Shown here: piece after piece, positions 8,655-16,639 of the stretch
How positions within the stretch are numbered: position 1 is the stretch's first letter
Layout: the number at the start of each line of letters is the position of its first letter
Assembly: GCA_946403625.1 (NCBI GenBank)
Contig: CAMJAP010000020.1
Location: 1 to 38,445, forward strand
Reading direction: 5' to 3'
DNA length: 38,445 nt
From: an uncultured Lachnospiraceae bacterium
GTDB lineage: Bacteria > Bacillota > Clostridia > Lachnospirales > Lachnospiraceae
Notes under the pieces: model-generated
Database searches by the model: none
What the model was told of the DNA's origin: nothing
The model's input: the letters and a program-made list of their open reading frames with translations, nothing else
Position numbers and translations under genes: made by a program

Positions 8655-9317
8655 TTAAATATACTCCCGCAGCCCTTCCGGTACTTCCGGGATATCCTTC
8701 AGTTTCTTCCAAGCTTTGCTTTCCGGGTTCAAAACCGCATCCACAGTCAATTCGATCATCTTAAAATACATAAAGATGTTACGATGTTTGATGTACCAGC
8801 ATTCCAGCTCCGCTTTGTACGGCGTGATCACATCTCTGTGAAATGCATCCTTATCTTCCACCTGCTGCAGGATCTCTTCCTCATTACGAAAAACAATGGA
8901 TCCGATGCCGGACAGCCCCGGTCTGGATTTGGAGAGCAGTTTGCGTGCCTCCTTGGGATAATGGCTGTAATGCTCCTTTACCGTAGGGCGATAGCCGATG
9001 ATACTCATATCCCCTGCCAGGATATTGATGAGCTGCGGCAGTTCATTGATCTTGGTCTTGCGCAAAAATTTCCCCATCGGCAGCATACGCGGATCGTTCT
9101 CACTCGTATACAATCCGCCCGGCAGATTGGGAGAATCTTTCAGCATCGTCGCAAATTTAAGCAACGGAAACTGCTTTCCATGCTTTCCCACTCTGGGCTG
9201 CGTATAGAAAATATAATGCTCGCCGGTCAGTTTCAGAATGATCATGATTGGAAGCAGGATCGGGAGCAATACCGTGATCGCGATCGCTGATAATATAATG
9301 TCTATGATTCTGGTCAT
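8655..9317 (-). CDS. Small polyprenyl-phosphate sugar-1-phosphate transferase (PglC/EpsL-like)
   Basis: 220 residues from ATG at 9317. A single N-terminal hydrophobic re-entrant helix (RIIDIILSAIAITVLLPILL) precedes the catalytic bacterial sugar transferase domain: RVGKHGKQFPLLKFATM, KINELPQLINILAGDMSIIGYRP and SRPGLSGIGS. This is the minimal monotopic phosphoglycosyl transferase plan, which moves a sugar-1-phosphate from UDP-sugar to undecaprenyl phosphate. The DE dyad of the family reads NE here. The GAGGTG that serves as ribosome site lies inside a palindromic repeat (9324-9367). A second, larger transferase of the same superfamily lies at 10573-11949, so the locus can initiate two glycans or the two enzymes are alternatives. 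Confidence 0.9.
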   Translation of the reverse strand: MTRIIDIILSAIAITVLLPILLPIMIILKLTGEHYIFYTQPRVGKHGKQFPLLKFATMLKDSPNLPGGLYTSENDPRMLPMGKFLRKTKINELPQLINILAGDMSIIGYRPTVKEHYSHYPKEARKLLSKSRPGLSGIGSIVFRNEEEILQQVEDKDAFHRDVITPYKAELECWYIKHRNIFMYFKMIELTVDAVLNPESKAWKKLKDIPEVPEGLREYI

Positions 9318-9323
9318 ATAATA

Positions 9324-9367
9324 CACCTCATCCGCCCTTCGGGCACCTTCCCCTCAAGGGAAAGGCA
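9324..9367. repeat. REP-like palindromic repeat, copy 1
   Basis: The core CCTCATCCGCCCTTCGGG continues through CACCTTCCCC (9326-9353) and is identical over 28 bases to the copy at 38288. It holds a GCCC-TTC-GGGC hairpin and a second, imperfect CCTTCCC/GGGAAAGG hairpin. Read on the minus strand it supplies GAGGTG, the ribosome site of the next gene. Similar elements are common in gut Firmicutes (from memory, not checked). Confidence 0.65.
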
Positions 9368-9377
9368 TTTTTCATAA

Positions 9378-10583
9378 TTACATTCTTCCGTCAAGGAACT
9401 TGCCGGTTTCTTTGTGGTGGAATTCCGGCAGCATCTCATTGAACAGATCTACCAGATTGCCACGCGTCCAGCTGCCTGTTTTGCGCAGTTTTTCGATGGT
9501 TGCCGTAAACATCTGCAGTTTCTCTTCGTCGTAATCGGCGCCCTTTTTCACGATGCCGATGGAGGTGAATTTTTCCATATCCAGCGTCTCACCGTCCATA
9601 TAGAACTCTTCAAAGTCCTTTTCGCCGGTCGTATCGCTGGCAAAGAAGTACACCGGGTACTGGTGCTTTGCTTTCAGTTCTCCCACGCGGTCTCGTGCTT
9701 CCTGCTCCGTTGCACACTGCACCGGCTCATACCCCAGGCTCTCCAGATACTTCTCCGCAATATGGCTGAAGGTCACCAGGTTCAGTTCTTCGTCCAGTTT
9801 CGGGAAATAGATATCCCGGTTCTCCCCGGTCAGACACGAGAGCATGCACAGCTCCCCGGCCTCTTTGGGCGTCACAAAATACCGACGCACATCGTTCGGT
9901 GCCGCCAATGGCTGGTTCTTCTCCAGCCGACGGTTGAAACCATACAACAAACTGCCGTCCGAAAAAGCCACATTGGCAAAACGCGCCGTTGATACCGGCA
10001 TCTCCAGGCTCCTGCGGTTCAGGTACATCTCCATAATGCGCTTGGATGCCCCCATCATATTCACCGGATTGGCCGCTTTATCAGTGGAGACACAGAAATA
10101 CTTCTTCGCACCGCATTCTTTTGCCAGCAGCATAGTAGCATCCGTATTAAAAATATTCGTATCGATCATCCGCATCAGCGTATACGGGTCTTTTTCCGAC
10201 CGCACATGCTTAAGCGCCGATGTATTGAACACATAATCATATCCGCCGATACGATCCTTCTGTTCTTTCATGAACGCCCGGAAGATATCACTGCCGCAGT
10301 CAATGGCAAAGGTCGCAAACTCGCCGGTACCGTAGCCCTTAGAGGAACGGATATCCCGCACCAGTTCCACCATATTGTTCTCGCTAATATCCACGACATG
10401 CAGCACTTTCGGATCTCTGTCAAACAGTTCCCGGCAGATGGCGGATCCGATCGTTCCCGCACCGCCGATCACCAAAAAACGGCTATTATGTACGATCTGT
10501 GAGATCTCCGCCTCTCTTTTGGCAAGATCTTCGGTAAATAAAGGCTGCGTGCGCCCGATCAGGGGCAGTATATTATCGGTCAT
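9378..10583 (-). CDS. UDP-N-acetylglucosamine 4,6-dehydratase-like SDR enzyme (CapD/FlaA1 family)
   Basis: 401 residues from the ATG at 10583, which has AGGAGG 9 nt upstream. An upstream frame extension overlaps the preceding gene and is not real. It is an extended short-chain dehydrogenase. The NAD(P)-binding GGAGTIGSAI loop is followed by SALKHVRSEKDP and the catalytic STDKAANPVNMMGASKR block, with Met in place of the usual Tyr as in the PseB/FlaA1/CapD group. It should convert UDP-GlcNAc to a UDP-4-keto-6-deoxy-HexNAc. No aminotransferase or 4-reductase for that product lies in the window. The extra C-terminal segment of about 100 residues is typical of the stand-alone Clostridial members. 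It overlaps the upstream transferase by 11 bp, so the two are translationally coupled. Confidence 0.85.
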   Translation of the reverse strand: MTDNILPLIGRTQPLFTEDLAKREAEISQIVHNSRFLVIGGAGTIGSAICRELFDRDPKVLHVVDISENNMVELVRDIRSSKGYGTGEFATFAIDCGSDIFRAFMKEQKDRIGGYDYVFNTSALKHVRSEKDPYTLMRMIDTNIFNTDATMLLAKECGAKKYFCVSTDKAANPVNMMGASKRIMEMYLNRRSLEMPVSTARFANVAFSDGSLLYGFNRRLEKNQPLAAPNDVRRYFVTPKEAGELCMLSCLTGENRDIYFPKLDEELNLVTFSHIAEKYLESLGYEPVQCATEQEARDRVGELKAKHQYPVYFFASDTTGEKDFEEFYMDGETLDMEKFTSIGIVKKGADYDEEKLQMFTATIEKLRKTGSWTRGNLVDLFNEMLPEFHHKETGKFLDGRM

Positions 10584-11949
10584 GGATTTTTTCCTCCTGC
10601 AATTCACGGATCTGTTCCTCGCTGAAACCTTCCGTGCTTTCTTTGACAAACAGGATCTTCAAGGTTTCAAAGACGATCTGCACATCCAATAACGGGGTAT
10701 AGTTCATAATATAGGTCAAATCCATCTTGAGCTTGTCCAACGGCGTGGTATTGTACTTTCCGTATACCTGTGCATACCCGGTCAAACCGCCGCGCACCTT
10801 ATATCGGAATGTAAACTCCGGAATTTCCTGCGTATATTTTTCCACAAACTCCACGCGTTCCGGTCTGGGGCCCACCACCGACATCTCACCCTTTAAGATA
10901 TTGATAAACTGCGGCAGTTCGTCGATACGGCATGACCGGATCACATGTCCCACCTTGGTAATACGATCATCTTTATCTCCTGCCGGAATCGCCCCTTCGT
11001 CCTCCGCATTGACGATCATACTGCGGAATTTCAGGATCCAGAACTTTCTTCCGTTTACCGTCACTCGCTCCTGCTTGTAAAAAACCGGCCCGCCGTCACA
11101 TACTTTGATCGCAATCGCAGTGATCAAAAAGACCGGCGAGAGCACGATCAGCATCAAAAGAGAGATCGCAATATCCGAGCATCGCTTGATCCAGCGTTCC
11201 CACAAAGGAATGCCCATATTACGGCACAGATACAGCGGCGTATCAAAGATGTTGAGTTCCTCCGCACCGCGCACAATGATATCGGACAGTTTCGGCGTAA
11301 AATACACACGCTTATTCATATCGAAGCACAGCTTCAGTACCTTATTCTTCTCTTCGGCAGGCAGGTCGTTTACTACGACGGCATCGTATCTGGCCAGTTC
11401 TGCCTCCAATCCCTCACCGTTCTCCGGATACGGGATCTTTTCTATAATATTATACTTATCCGGCCGGGATTCGATCTTTTCACACAACACATTATCGTGA
11501 TTCCCGTATATTTCCAGCATACGCAGTGACGGGAAGATCTTTTGGTACAGTCGGATCGCATTCACCGAAAACACCAGTGTGATCATGGACTGTACCACAA
11601 GCAATGCAACATATCGCCACAAGAATTCGAAGAAAAGACGAAAATGTCCGGTAACTGCCATGGAAACAAACACTTCCGCCGCATCCGCGATCAATATCGA
11701 TACGATCTGCCCCGCAATGGTACGCGTCATCCGGTGTACGCCAAACTGGTAGCCCGCCAGGGATTTCAGCAGCAACACGATCATTGCCAGATAAATCCCC
11801 AGGGCCATACCGAGGTTGCCGTACCCCAGCAGATTTCCTGTTGTATTGTTTTCACTGACAAAACTCCACCACAGCCACAAAAACGAGCCGCTGTAGATTG
11901 CTGTCAGTATGATCCCGCAAATACCGCGGTAAACATATTTTCCGCCCAA
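10573..11949 (-). CDS. Undecaprenyl-phosphate glycosyl-1-phosphate transferase (WbaP/CpsE-like)
   Basis: 458 residues starting at TTG (AAAGGAT lies 8 nt upstream). Four to five N-terminal membrane helices are followed by a soluble Rossmann-like domain (about 150-240), another membrane helix (CSDIAISLLMLIVLSPVFL), and the catalytic sugar transferase domain with KFRSMIVNAEDEGA, RIDELPQFINILKGEMSVVGPRPE and VRGGLTGYAQV. The DELP motif carries the catalytic Asp-Glu dyad. It initiates polysaccharide assembly by loading hexose-1-phosphate on undecaprenyl phosphate. It is the first structural gene after loaP and is preceded by a 247-bp leader with hairpins, so its expression is the natural target of antitermination. 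Confidence 0.9.
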   Translation of the reverse strand: MGGKYVYRGICGIILTAIYSGSFLWLWWSFVSENNTTGNLLGYGNLGMALGIYLAMIVLLLKSLAGYQFGVHRMTRTIAGQIVSILIADAAEVFVSMAVTGHFRLFFEFLWRYVALLVVQSMITLVFSVNAIRLYQKIFPSLRMLEIYGNHDNVLCEKIESRPDKYNIIEKIPYPENGEGLEAELARYDAVVVNDLPAEEKNKVLKLCFDMNKRVYFTPKLSDIIVRGAEELNIFDTPLYLCRNMGIPLWERWIKRCSDIAISLLMLIVLSPVFLITAIAIKVCDGGPVFYKQERVTVNGRKFWILKFRSMIVNAEDEGAIPAGDKDDRITKVGHVIRSCRIDELPQFINILKGEMSVVGPRPERVEFVEKYTQEIPEFTFRYKVRGGLTGYAQVYGKYNTTPLDKLKMDLTYIMNYTPLLDVQIVFETLKILFVKESTEGFSEEQIRELQEEKIHDR

Positions 11950-12060
11950 TCTGTTCTATCCTTTTTTCGTTCGAATCGCCGACAGACGATTCCCTGTGCA
12001 AATCTATTTTACTACCTGTATTTTTTTGTTCCGATTCTGTATTTACTATATTATATAAGC

Positions 12061-12092
12061 AAAAAAGAAAGCTTCGCCATACAGACGCTTCC
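12061..12092 (-). terminator. Candidate leader terminator between loaP and the first structural gene
   Basis: On the minus strand GAAGC-GTC pairs with GGC and GCTTTC across a TGTAT loop (with a bulge) and is followed by TTTCTTTTTT. The stem is only moderately stable. Its position, after loaP and before the WbaP-like gene, is what an antiterminator target would need. Confidence 0.4.
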
Positions 12093-12129
12093 CCCTGCTT
12101 TTTCCCCTGCTATAGGCTCACGGCTCCTG

Positions 12130-12154
12130 CTGATGCGACTGTGCCGACAATCAG
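12130..12154 (-). promoter_or_regulatory. Leader hairpin upstream of candidate terminator
   Basis: CTGAT and ATCAG pair around an inner TGT-CGGC-ACA hairpin, about 40 nt after the loaP stop and about 40 nt upstream of the candidate terminator. LoaP proteins are known to recognise an RNA hairpin in the leader of their target operon, so this is a plausible loading site. The assignment is positional only. Confidence 0.3.
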
Positions 12155-12196
12155 TATTCCGCTCGCTTTTCGATACACAAGACCTTTGGGATCCGA

Positions 12197-12730
12197 TCAC
12201 CCATCCCGGTCCGAACCCGGAATCTTTTTGACGATCTCCAGCCCCACCGGCATCTCGATCACCCGATGAAACAGATCGATCTCCAGGATCGCCTTTCGTT
12301 TGTGTCGGTCGATCTTCTTGATCCGGTATTCGTTATTCTTCAGCGGCCCCTGGGTTACGGTAACCCGGTCTCCTTCCATGATCCCCGTAGAAACATTGAC
12401 CACATGACTTTCCCCGCCCAGATTACGCAGCAGGTTTTCCTCCTCCGGATACACCGCCACGATATCTTCCCCTGCCTGCAACAGTTTGGTCATCGCCGGC
12501 ACATCCCGCAGGCGTTTCTTTAGTTCCGTCACATCGTTATCCCCGGAAATCTCAAAAAAAAGATACCCCGGAAACAGCGGACGCAATACCGTCGTCATTT
12601 CCCCTTTGATCTTTTTCTTCTGCTCCGACTGAAAATAAAAAACATCGGCCCGCGGACACACAGCTCTCGCTACGCATAATTCCAACACTTCCGCTTCCCT
12701 GCCGGTCATAACCTGTGTCACAAACCACAT
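12197..12730 (-). CDS. loaP: LoaP-type NusG paralogue, operon-specific antiterminator
   Basis: 177 residues. The N-terminal NGN domain begins MWFVTQVMTGREAEVLELC, the NusG-family opening with a Clostridial LoaP variant, and contains LRPLFPGYLFFEI, the hallmark RPLFPGY segment. The C-terminal KOW domain shows VNVSTGIMEGDRVTVTQGPLKNNEY. It binds RNA polymerase through NGN and promotes read-through of terminators in long operons. LoaP is known to be linked with polysaccharide and antibiotic clusters in Firmicutes. It is the first gene after a perfect promoter and is followed by a long untranslated leader and more than 12 kb of co-directional genes. The housekeeping nusG differs and would lie near rplK. 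RNA start to ATG is about 90 nt and contains small hairpins. Confidence 0.9.
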   Translation of the reverse strand: MWFVTQVMTGREAEVLELCVARAVCPRADVFYFQSEQKKKIKGEMTTVLRPLFPGYLFFEISGDNDVTELKKRLRDVPAMTKLLQAGEDIVAVYPEEENLLRNLGGESHVVNVSTGIMEGDRVTVTQGPLKNNEYRIKKIDRHKRKAILEIDLFHRVIEMPVGLEIVKKIPGSDRDG

Positions 12731-12825
12731 GAAGAATTCCCCATTTTCTGCAATTCCTCAGACAGAACTCCGTCCGTATCGGAACCCGTTTCCGCTTACA
12801 ATGTATCCCCTGCCAACGCATTCTG

Positions 12826-12854
12826 ATTATATTATCTTCCATATAAAATGTCAA
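12826..12854 (-). promoter_or_regulatory. Perfect consensus sigma-A promoter of loaP
   Basis: TTGACA (12849-12854), exactly 17 bp, TATAAT (12826-12831). It lies in the 169-bp gap between the GT4 gene ending at 12900 and the loaP ATG. Predicted RNA start is near 12819. Confidence 0.85.
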
Positions 12855-12899
12855 ACCGCGCGCAAGTTGTCCGACATCTTACTCTTTTTCCCCGGCAGG

Positions 12900-14138
12900 C
12901 TATTGTTCTTTGCAGATCGTTCGAATTCGCCGCAGCATCCTCTCTCCCGCCTGCTTCGTTTCCAGCATTGTGCGGATCCGCTCCTGTGCCGCCTGCCCCA
13001 GTTGCTGCCGTCTTTGCGGATTTTCGTACAGTTCCCGCAGTTTTTTGGCCGCATCGTCCGTATCCGGCTCCGCCCAGATCGTGCCCTTACGGTACAGACT
13101 GTAGTCCTGTCTGGTTCGCAGCAGCCGATAATGCACCGGACAGCCACATGTTTCGTCCAAAAACTCCGTCGTAGACGAATAATCCGTTGCTACTGCCACA
13201 CCGCCGTAGAGCATCACTTCCGCAACCGGCAGCCCGAATCCTTCTGCCCGGTGCAGCGAAAGCAACACATCCGCGGATGCCAGCAGTTCCTGCGCCTCCT
13301 GCCAGGGAAGCAGTCCTTCCACCCAAACGATATGCTGCCGCTTCTTTAATTTATGCTGCAACTTCCGCTTATCCTGTTTGGTAAAGCCTTTCCCCTTGAT
13401 CACCAGCCACACATCCTCCGGAACTTTAGGAAACGCCTTGCAGAACGCATCCAGCGCCCCGAACGGGTTCTTCCGCTCTATGCTGCTGCGTCCGTCGTAC
13501 AAGATCATGCACAACATATCTTTTTCCGGAATCCCCAGTCGCTTACGGGCTGCAGAGCGGTCATACCGTACACTGCCGTCATATAATCCGTAATACTGCA
13601 CTTTTACCGGCCTGTCGGTCACTTTCCGAATGGCACGGGCAATAAAAACCGACGGTACCCAGATCTCATCAAAGAACTCACAGACCTTATGCCATTCTTC
13701 GGGCAGTTCCGGTGTCTCCCACAGCCAAAACGCGATGTTATAATGCCCATCCAGTTTACGCCGGTCAAACTGTTTCAAAAAAGACAGCCAGATCGACGGC
13801 TGCAGATGAACGAGATTGACTGCATAATCGGTCGAATCCTGCACCGGGGATAACGCCCGTCCGGACCATTCTTCCACATGATGAAACGAATAGGGAAGAT
13901 GTGCCGCATCAAAGGCATCCAGCACCAGTTGCACGCTCCGGCTCAGTCCCGTGCCGGCTCCGTTGTCCCCGTACAGATTAATCCCCATCGGGTGTTTTCC
14001 GGGCACAAAGGGCTTGTGCGAAAGTTCACTGAAATAAGCCAGTGCCTTCCGGTCTTTGTATGCATTTCTGGCATTCAGGATCCCTCTGGGAATAAACGGA
14101 CGCACCACATCCTTCCATGTAGACGGCTGCTCTCTCAT
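12900..14138 (-). CDS. GT4 family glycosyltransferase, paralogue of the large transferase
   Basis: 412 residues. GT-B fold with GINLYGDNGAGTGLSRSVQLV, FWLWETPELPEEW, DEIWVPSVFIA, ERKNPFGALDAF and the donor-site SLHRAEGFGLPVAEVMLYGG. These blocks match in order those of residues about 420-790 of the protein at 1935-4823, so the two are related by duplication or share a subfamily. Its ATG overlaps the TGA of the upstream GT4 gene (ATGA), giving translational coupling. It is the last gene of the operon that begins at 23192. A GT4 enzyme acting on the lipid-linked chain is likely. Donor unknown. Confidence 0.88.
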   Translation of the reverse strand: MREQPSTWKDVVRPFIPRGILNARNAYKDRKALAYFSELSHKPFVPGKHPMGINLYGDNGAGTGLSRSVQLVLDAFDAAHLPYSFHHVEEWSGRALSPVQDSTDYAVNLVHLQPSIWLSFLKQFDRRKLDGHYNIAFWLWETPELPEEWHKVCEFFDEIWVPSVFIARAIRKVTDRPVKVQYYGLYDGSVRYDRSAARKRLGIPEKDMLCMILYDGRSSIERKNPFGALDAFCKAFPKVPEDVWLVIKGKGFTKQDKRKLQHKLKKRQHIVWVEGLLPWQEAQELLASADVLLSLHRAEGFGLPVAEVMLYGGVAVATDYSSTTEFLDETCGCPVHYRLLRTRQDYSLYRKGTIWAEPDTDDAAKKLRELYENPQRRQQLGQAAQERIRTMLETKQAGERMLRRIRTICKEQ

Positions 14139-15343
14139 TGCATCGCCTCCCAGATTTTCCGTGCCGAATCCTCCCAGGAAAACCGTTCCACATTCCGTGC
14201 CATCTTATTCTCACCGCACCCCTGCCATATCTTCAGCTGCAGCAATACCTTTTTCAGATCTTCCGGGTCATTTTTGAAATAAAATGCCGTATTCCCCATC
14301 ACATTCCGCAACACTTCAATATCCGATACCAATATCTTACGCACGCCGTAACTCTGCGCTTCCAGGGGCGGCAGACCAAATCCCTCATACCGGGAAGGAA
14401 AGATAAAACATTCCGCTCCGGCATAAAGCCCCGGCAGATCTTCCTCCGGCACGGCTCCGGTCACATACAGATTCTTTGTATAGATGACCTGCTCCTCATT
14501 CTCCGGATCGTCCTCCTGCAACTTGTCGATCTCCGTATGCAGGATCCGGTTTTTCCAGCCGTCCCGTCCCGCCAGTACCAGCGGTGGCAGCATTTCTCCG
14601 CTATCCCGCAGTTCCCGATACGCCTGCAGCAGCATCGGCAGGTTCTTTCTGGGTTCCAGCGTGCACAAACACAACCAATAGGTACCCGGCAGAGCGTATT
14701 TCTCCCGTACCCTTTTGATTTCTTCCTCTTCCGGTCTCACGGCATCGCGATTGGCCGCACAGGGTGCGATCACAATCCAATCATCCCCAACTCCCCCGTA
14801 ATGATACTTGATCCGATCCCGGGAAGTCTCAGAGATCGTGATCACTTTACGACAGACCTTGACCGTATGTGTATACCCTTTTTGAAAAAATAATGCAGAA
14901 CGACGCTTCATCGTTTGCGGGCATTCATAGCAGGCCATATCCGCGATCAGTCCGTAGGTCTGCGGATGCGAAAAATGCAATGGTACCGGAAACGCCGGAA
15001 ACAGATACCGGTCCGCCTTCAGCTTCATCATCACCACCGGCAGGCGCAACTGATTCAAAAACAGCTTATTCTTCCCCTTGATCACGCAAAAAGATACCTT
15101 TGAGAAACTGCTCCATTCCCGCAGGATCTCCGGTATCTCATTTCGTACCACCAAGATAAATCTCGCCTTTGTATTCATCCGGATCAGCGCTTCCGTGATG
15201 CGATAGGCATATCGTTCCAGGCCGCTCATCCGATCCCCCAGAGCGGTCAGATCCACGGCCACCGTAAGCACCGTTCGTTTCTCCGGATCATCACGCTCTG
15301 TTTTCTTATTCTTCTGATTCACACGGATCCCCTCTGCCGTCAT
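14135..15343 (-). CDS. GT4 family glycosyltransferase
   Basis: 402 residues. GGAG lies 8 nt before ATG. A charged N-terminal tail of about 25 residues precedes VLTVAVDLTALGDRMSGLERYAYRI. The donor half has LCLCTLEPRKNLPMLLQAY (the EPRKN block common to mannosyl/rhamnosyl GT4 enzymes), VTGAVPEEDLPGLYAGA and FPSRYEGFGLPPLEAQSYGV with both EX7E glutamates. It follows the VanZ-GT26 gene by 19 bp and overlaps the next GT4. Likely a mannosyl- or rhamnosyltransferase, judged only from the EPRKN block. Confidence 0.88.
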   Translation of the reverse strand: MTAEGIRVNQKNKKTERDDPEKRTVLTVAVDLTALGDRMSGLERYAYRITEALIRMNTKARFILVVRNEIPEILREWSSFSKVSFCVIKGKNKLFLNQLRLPVVMMKLKADRYLFPAFPVPLHFSHPQTYGLIADMACYECPQTMKRRSALFFQKGYTHTVKVCRKVITISETSRDRIKYHYGGVGDDWIVIAPCAANRDAVRPEEEEIKRVREKYALPGTYWLCLCTLEPRKNLPMLLQAYRELRDSGEMLPPLVLAGRDGWKNRILHTEIDKLQEDDPENEEQVIYTKNLYVTGAVPEEDLPGLYAGAECFIFPSRYEGFGLPPLEAQSYGVRKILVSDIEVLRNVMGNTAFYFKNDPEDLKKVLLQLKIWQGCGENKMARNVERFSWEDSARKIWEAMQ

Positions 15344-15362
15344 TCAAGTCACTCCAAATCCC

Positions 15363-16631
15363 TTACTTCTCCGCTTCGCTCTCTCCCGTATAGCCGCTGA
15401 TCGTCCGGTCCCGGTATTTCAGCGCCAGCAGAAAGATTCGGGAATCATCGATAAAATACCGTCGAAACAAGCGCACCGGCTCCTGCAGGAAACGACTGAG
15501 CCACTCCAGTCCGTGCTTACGCATCCATTTGGGAGCACGCCGCCTTTCCTTGGCAATGAAACTGACTGCCGCCCCAAAAGGCAGCGCCACCTTGCAAGCC
15601 AACTGTTCCTTATGCGCTGCGATCCATTTTTCGGATTTGGGTGCCCCCAGTCCGACCACCAGGATATCCGTTTCAAACGCTTTCACTTTTTCCAGGATGC
15701 GCCCGCTTTCTTCCGCGTCCTCCGAAAAATTCATAGACGGAGCATATCCGTCCACAGCAGGGATCCCGGGATAATTCTTCCGGATCTGCTCCACTGCCGA
15801 GCGCACGGTCTTTTCATCCGTTGCCAGCAAAAAGATCCTGCGACTGTCCTTTTGCGCCAGATCACACACTTCCGGCAACAGATCGGCTCCCGTAATTCGC
15901 TCCAATAAAGGGCATCCCAGCGAATCCGCGATCCACAAAAGAGGCATACCGTCCGCTACCACCAGATCCGCCGTATCATACAGTTTGCGAAACTCCGGAT
16001 CTTTCTCGGCCTTGATGATATGATCGGCATTGGGCGTGATCACCAGATTCACGCCTTCCGTTCCGGCAAATCCGCGGATCTGTTCCACCGCTTCGGTAAA
16101 TGCCACATCATCAATGCAGATGTTCATAAACTTCCGTCGTCTCTGCTCAGCATCGATCTTTTTCACCTTCCATGTCTTCGTAGCACCAAACACCAGAAAG
16201 AGCACCGCCATCAGTCCGGCACCGAACAGATCCTTGCCCAGATCGACCAGATCACATTCCCGCCCCGGGATAAAGTACTGCAAGATCTCATCCGAGATCG
16301 CCACAGGAACACTGCAGCCAAACATATACAGACTGCGCAGATGTCCCCGTATCCCGTTTGCGGTTGCCGCCAGTCCGATCAGCACAGACAACACGGCAAA
16401 CTCCGTCATATGTGCCATTACCCGGACAGCACCGTTAAACAGACTTTTCTGATGATAATCCAAAGGATTCTTCCCGTGGTCCAAAGCCTGATAGATCTTT
16501 TCCGCTACCGTTCCGCTGGTCACCGTCGTCACTTCGCCCGGTTGCAGGGAAAAACGATAGATCAGCACGATCATCACCACGACGGGAATGCACGCCCACA
16601 GATTCCATCTTTTCAAGAATGATTTCTTCAT
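15363..16631 (-). CDS. VanZ-like membrane domain fused to WecG/TagA/CpsF (GT26) glycosyltransferase
   Basis: 422 residues. Residues 1-155 form a VanZ-like unit with four hydrophobic helices and the family signature RFSLQPGEVTTVTSG. After a basic linker, residues about 168-400 form a GT26 domain: FMNICIDDVAFTEAVEQI, NLVITPNADHI and VVADGMPLLWIAD (positions of the conserved Thr and catalytic Asp of TagA enzymes), GLGAPKSEKWI, GAAVSFIA and the C-terminal EWLSRFLQEPVRLFRRY membrane-association segment. GT26 enzymes add N-acetylmannosamine, its uronate or glucose as the second sugar on undecaprenyl-PP-linked acceptors. VanZ domains occur near teichoplanin resistance and polysaccharide genes with no settled function. 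The fusion would tether the transferase to the membrane. The ATG has only a weak ribosome site 9 bp after the previous stop. Confidence 0.9.
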   Translation of the reverse strand: MKKSFLKRWNLWACIPVVVMIVLIYRFSLQPGEVTTVTSGTVAEKIYQALDHGKNPLDYHQKSLFNGAVRVMAHMTEFAVLSVLIGLAATANGIRGHLRSLYMFGCSVPVAISDEILQYFIPGRECDLVDLGKDLFGAGLMAVLFLVFGATKTWKVKKIDAEQRRRKFMNICIDDVAFTEAVEQIRGFAGTEGVNLVITPNADHIIKAEKDPEFRKLYDTADLVVADGMPLLWIADSLGCPLLERITGADLLPEVCDLAQKDSRRIFLLATDEKTVRSAVEQIRKNYPGIPAVDGYAPSMNFSEDAEESGRILEKVKAFETDILVVGLGAPKSEKWIAAHKEQLACKVALPFGAAVSFIAKERRRAPKWMRKHGLEWLSRFLQEPVRLFRRYFIDDSRIFLLALKYRDRTISGYTGESEAEK

Positions 16632-16639
16632 CTATCACA

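Noticed and set aside
10584-10649. N-terminal extension of the 4,6-dehydratase
   Set aside because: It overlaps the upstream gene and precedes an ATG with an ideal AGGAGG site. Family members start at that ATG.
12050-12055. Perfect TATAAT on the minus strand upstream of the WbaP-like gene
   Set aside because: No -35 box at 16-18 bp and no TGn extension. It lies in an AT-rich stretch after the candidate terminator's T-run.
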